Shown: positions 51,714 to 54,030 of the stretch, piece by piece
How the letters are laid out: each line of letters starts with the position of its first letter
How positions within the stretch are numbered: position 1 is the first letter of the stretch
Assembly: GCA_937991435.1 (NCBI GenBank)
Contig: CALKPY010000044.1
Span: 1 to 54,030 of the forward strand
Length of the DNA: 54,030 nucleotides
Direction of reading: 5' to 3'
Origin: an uncultured Acidimicrobiales bacterium
GTDB taxonomy: Bacteria > Actinomycetota > Acidimicrobiia > Acidimicrobiales > UBA10347
Made by a program: the position numbers and the translations under genes
The notes under the pieces: model-generated
The model's database searches: none
What the model saw: only the letters and a program-made list of their open reading frames with translations
Told to the model about the DNA's origin: nothing

Positions 51714-51853
51714 GAGTTCCCCTTGAAGTCGTCTTCCTCATGGAGACGCTATCTCACTCTGACAAGGCGGTGCCCATCGGGCGCACGCGCGCTGGTGCCG
51801 TGAGACCAGGGGAAGCGGTTTCGAATAGCATCGAGTCGTCAGCCGGATGCCGC

Positions 51854-51893
51854 AAAACGACTGCAGGCCAGCGCCCTGTCGGCACTGGCCTGC
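51854..51893 (-). terminator. rho-independent terminator of the tRNA-Asp/tRNA-Phe unit
   Basis: On the minus strand GCAGGCCAG and CTGGCCTGC form a perfect 9-bp stem around 13 bases, followed by AGTCGTTTT. It lies 13 bases past the tRNA-Phe 3' end. Confidence 0.7.
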
Positions 51894-51905
51894 GGTCTCG
51901 TAATG

Positions 51906-51978
51906 TGGTCGGGACCGGCGTCGATCCGGTGACCTACCGCTTTTCAGGCGGTCGCTCTGCCAACTGAGCTACCCGACC
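51906..51978 (-). tRNA. tRNA-Phe (GAA)
   Basis: A 73-base cloverleaf: acceptor GGTCGGG/CCCGACC, D stem GCTC/GAGC, anticodon stem ACCGC/GCGGT with loop CTGAAAA (anticodon GAA), T stem ACCGG/CCGGT, discriminator A. The T loop is ATCGACG, so position 54 is A instead of the usual T. CCA is not encoded. Downstream of tRNA-Asp on the same strand. Confidence 0.95.
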
Positions 51979-52013
51979 CCACGCATCGGTACAAGACCGA
52001 AGGCGAGATGTAG

Positions 52014-52088
52014 CGGTCCTGACGAGATTTGAACTCGCGACCTCCGCCTTGACAGGGCGGCGTGCACTCCAAACTGCACCACAGGACC
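52014..52088 (-). tRNA. tRNA-Asp (GTC)
   Basis: A 75-base cloverleaf: acceptor GGTCCTG/CAGGACC, D stem GTGC/GCAC, anticodon stem CCGCC/GGCGG with loop CTGTCAA (anticodon GTC), T stem GCGAG/CTCGT with loop TTCAAAT, discriminator G. CCA not encoded. It is 35 bases ahead of tRNA-Phe. Confidence 0.96.
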
Positions 52089-52097
52089 AGACCCGTG

Positions 52098-52103
52098 AGG
52101 CTA
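52098..52103 (-). promoter_or_regulatory. -10 box of the tRNA-Asp/tRNA-Phe unit
   Basis: TAGCCT on the minus strand, nine bases ahead of the mature tRNA-Asp, so the leader before the tRNA would be very short. Confidence 0.4.
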
Positions 52104-52214
52104 CAGGATTGTTCTCCATCCCGCGCCCTGAATTCGCCCAAGATTCTCGCCATTCGATAGGCGGCTGTGCCGTGTGGTTGGTACAGTTGTCGATCGCCTC
52201 CTTCTGAGGAGCGG

Positions 52215-52287
52215 GCCCCCATCGTCTAGCGGCCTAGGACACTGGCCTTTCACGCCGGCAACACGGGTTCAAATCCCGTTGGGGGTA
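52215..52287 (+). tRNA. tRNA-Glu (TTC)
   Basis: A 73-base cloverleaf starting GCCCCCATCGTCTAG, anticodon stem CTGGC/GCCGG with loop CTTTCAC (anticodon TTC), T arm CGGGTTCAAATCCCG, end TGGGGGTA. It is on the opposite strand to tRNA-Asp and tRNA-Phe; in many actinomycetes the three are in line. A TACAGT at 52182-52187 could be its -10 box. Confidence 0.95.
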
Positions 52288-52337
52288 CAACACATATTTG
52301 CGTTTGCGGCCCGTATGTTCCTACGTAGCTTGGTCAG

Positions 52338-52614
52338 ATGCGCGGGTGTGCCGGGTGCGCAAGCGAAGTTGTGGGCACGGCTCGAATCGCCACCGACCCA
52401 GCCGAATCCGGCAGGACGCGGTCGGGGAGACGTCATGGTTGCGCCTCTGACCGACCCGGCGTCGGCGTCGCTGTTCATGGCCGCCGACGCTGTCGTGGTC
52501 AGCTTCGGCGGCCAGATCAGTCACGCGATCATCGTCTGTCGATGATTCCTGACGGTTCCACCATTCGAGTGAACAGTTCAACAGGTGAGGTCACCGTGTT
52601 GGCCTTTCCCGAGC
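52338..52614 (+). pseudogene. decayed PEP-utilising enzyme mobile domain
   Basis: The segment encodes pieces of the phosphohistidine swivel domain in alternating frames. First frame: VGTARIATDP, matching GTARVILDP of the intact gene at 3490-5238. Second frame: GDVMVAPLTDPA then VVSFGGQISHAIIVCR and a stop. Back in the first frame: MIPDGSTIRVNSSTGEVTVL, matching IPDGATIEVNGSTGQVTIV. About 14 residues after the catalytic His (RELGLPCVVSVQDATR) are lost. There is no start or N-terminal part, so it is a remnant of a longer gene, sitting 50 bases behind tRNA-Glu. Confidence 0.8.
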
Positions 52615-52650
52615 CAAGCCTTTCCCGAGCCAAGCCTTGCCCGAGCCAAA
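52603..52650 (+). repeat. 16-bp tandem repeat, three copies
   Basis: Units cctttcccgagccaag, the same again, and ccttgcccgagccaaa follow the remnant directly. It is not in a gene and shows no clear stem; a slippage product at the decay point. Confidence 0.88.
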
Positions 52651-52658
52651 TTGATTGC

Positions 52659-54030
52659 TTACGGGGCAACTGAGACGGGAATCACGACGCCGTTGATGGG
52701 AAAGCCCACGGTGATCTGAACGCCGAGATTGCTACTGAACAATACGGTGCCGTCGGCAGCCAGAACTTCGGCTGATGCCCTATACACATGGCCTGGCAGC
52801 AGAGCGCCCTCGTTGTATCGAGCTTCGAACGGAATCTGTGTCGCGCCCGGGTCGAGGACCCCGCCGTACCCGAGACCGAATTGAGAACCGTCGGTCGCGT
52901 CGATGATGGTGACTCGCCAGCTGTCAGCCCCAGCAGCGGTGGAACCAGCAGGAAGCACGATGTCGCCACTGATCCACACCTCAAGGTAGTAGGGCGGCCA
53001 GACAGACGGTGTTGCTGTGATGGTCGGGGTCGGTGTTGGCCCGAAGGCTGTGGGGGTTGCGGTCGCGATAGCGGTTGCAGTTGCCGTTGGTTCTAACGGC
53101 ACTGGTGTCGTGGTGGCACTTGGCGTTGGACTTGCGACGGTTGAGGTCGGAGTCGAGGTCGCCGTTGGTGTAGTGGCAGAAACAGTGGGTGTTGCGATTG
53201 TGGTTGCGGTCGGCGTCGGGGTGCCTGCGGCGAAGGTGGGTGTGGCGGTCACCGTGATTGCCGCCGTCTGCGACTCGGTGGCGGTTGGCGATGGCGTCGG
53301 TGTCGAGGCGCCACTAGTCGTCGCGGTTGGCGTGATCGCAACGGTCGGTGACTCCGTGGGGGTCGCCGTGGCGGTTGGCGTGCCGACCGTGGTTTCCGCG
53401 GTTGGGGTCGCCGTCGCTCCGATTGTGGTTGCATCATCGGGCGTCGACGTGGGGATCGACGAGGGGGTCGGCGTGGTTGTGGACAGCGTCAAGCCTTGCG
53501 CGGCTGACGTGGCGGCTGGCTTGGACCGTGCGGTGGGGGTAGAGCGGGGTCGGATCCGCGTTCCTCGAACATCGCTAGCTGGGGAACTGATCGTAGGTGA
53601 GGTTGGGGTGGGAACAGATGGAATCCAACTGCTTGGGTCTTGTGTTCGAAGGTCTGTGCCGTCGACCGTGTCGAGCGCTTTGGTGTCATCAATATCGTCG
53701 TTCTCGGCGATGTCAGCTGCCGTGGGGGTTTCATCTGCGTCGTCGGCAGAATCGGAACCATCTGCATCGAGGCTTCTTGCGTTTCGAGCCTCATCAGACG
53801 CAGCGTTTCCGTTGCTCGTCGGTGCTGCTAACCGATCGGTTGCTTCGTAGGTCGTTTCGACGTCGTCAAGACCGACGCGTGAACCTGCAAGGTTGAACAG
53901 GCCAAGGCTGAGTAGAGACGCGGCAGCGATCGCGACGACGATGCGCGAGCGGCTTATGCGTCGTTCGGACGAAACCGGGGTTGGTAGATGTACGACCGAG
54001 CTCGCGTTTCTTCCGCTTGCGGCAGACCGC
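52659..54030 (-). CDS. membrane protein with Thr/Pro stalk and YbaY/YscW-like C-terminal domain, 5' end missing
   Basis: The frame is open on the minus strand from the window edge to the TAA at 52659 (about 457 residues). It reads a short basic part ([10 protein letters not shown]), one membrane span ([20 protein letters not shown]), an acidic segment, then a Thr/Pro/Ala stalk of about 180 residues. The last 115 residues ([58 protein letters not shown]) fit the YbaY/YscW pilotin-like family. It is the third protein here with a TPT-type stalk. The start lies beyond the window; a TTG inside the stalk is not a real start. Confidence 0.75.
   Translation of the reverse strand, partial: RSAASGRNASSVVHLPTPVSSERRISRSRIVVAIAAASLLSLGLFNLAGSRVGLDDVETTYEATDRLAAPTSNGNAASDEARNARSLDADGSDSADDADETPTAADIAENDDIDDTKALDTVDGTDLRTQDPSSWIPSVPTPTSPTISSPASDVRGTRIRPRSTPTARSKPAATSAAQGLTLSTTTPTPSSIPTSTPDDATTIGATATPTAETTVGTPTATATPTESPTVAITPTATTSGASTPTPSPTATESQTAAITVTATPTFAAGTPTPTATTIATPTVSATTPTATSTPTSTVASPTPSATTTPVPLEPTATATAIATATPTAFGPTPTPTITATPSVWPPYYLEVWISGDIVLPAGSTAAGADSWRVTIIDATDGSQFGLGYGGVLDPGATQIPFEARYNEGALLPGHVYRASAEVLAADGTVLFSSNLGVQITVGFPINGVVIPVSVAP

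Noticed and set aside
53017-53850. Open frame of 277 codons, Val/Gly-rich, on the plus strand
   Set aside because: It is the antisense of the Thr/Pro stalk of the minus-strand gene; ACC/CCG codons read backwards give Val/Gly. No start context or homology.

Overview
The window is chromosomal DNA of a GC-rich actinomycete. The supporting signs are a complete mycofactocin locus, several F420-type enzyme families (LLM oxidoreductases, a deazaflavin-type nitroreductase, an SCO6745-type protein), an NDMA-type alcohol dehydrogenase, an LAxTG-like wall-sorting tail, and many genes whose start codon lies 5-7 bases behind a TANNNT -10 box (leaderless transcripts). An acidimicrobial lineage fits best, but that is inference; no rRNA is present. 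Gene density is high, operons use 4-base ATGA/GTGA overlaps, and I see no IS element, prophage, CRISPR array or replication origin.

Layout. 1-5.3 kb: the 3' end of a repeat-built, wall-anchored surface protein with a clear terminator, a DUF1295 membrane protein, a DM13 protein, an F420-type LLM pseudogene with an internal deletion, and a PEP-utilising-type protein without an ATP-grasp domain. 5.3-16.9 kb: accessory metabolism, with a SnoaL-like/hydrolase pair, a SnoaL-glyoxalase fusion, an ABC-2 exporter, a class III CoA-transferase, a RimK-RCK_C fusion next to a deacylase that ends in an encoded run of seven glutamates, a lipoprotein, a second LLM enzyme with DUF427, and an SCO6745/nitroreductase pair. 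17.0-25.6 kb: de novo purine operon purL-purQ-purE-purF-purD-purM-purN. PurL carries two PurS-like modules at its N-terminus, and PurE looks like the class II (AIR carboxylase) type, which fits the absence of purK here.

25.7-36.4 kb: a GGDEF-EAL membrane protein, a family 2 glycosyltransferase, a Nudix hydrolase, a DUF2889 protein, an overlapping azlC-azlD-galM-EamA operon, a flavoprotein fusion that ends as an Fpr-type reductase, and an MFS exporter. 36.4-42.3 kb: the mycofactocin locus. mftA-mftB-mftC and mftD-SDR-MFS are on the minus strand; mftE and mftF are on the plus strand. 42.4-48.1 kb: two adjacent, duplicated HD-GYP membrane proteins with long Thr/Pro stalks and unrelated C-terminal domains. 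48.1-51.7 kb: a DinB-like gene, then an adh-moxR-VWA cluster whose dehydrogenase belongs to the family that uses mycofactocin. 51.9-52.7 kb: tRNA-Phe, tRNA-Asp and tRNA-Glu, and a decayed copy of the PEP mobile domain. The window ends inside a third Thr/Pro-stalk membrane protein with a YbaY/YscW-like end.

How the parts fit. MftA-F would make the redox peptide cofactor mycofactocin, and the local SDR and NDMA-type dehydrogenase are its likely users; the MoxR/VWA pair may help mature that dehydrogenase. The GGDEF-EAL protein and the two HD-GYP proteins give three cyclic-di-GMP enzymes in 22 kb, two of them with large predicted outside domains. The strongest candidates for undescribed biology are the RimK-RCK_C/poly-Glu-tailed deacylase pair, the stalked HD-GYP pair beside mftF, and the adh-moxR-VWA cluster.
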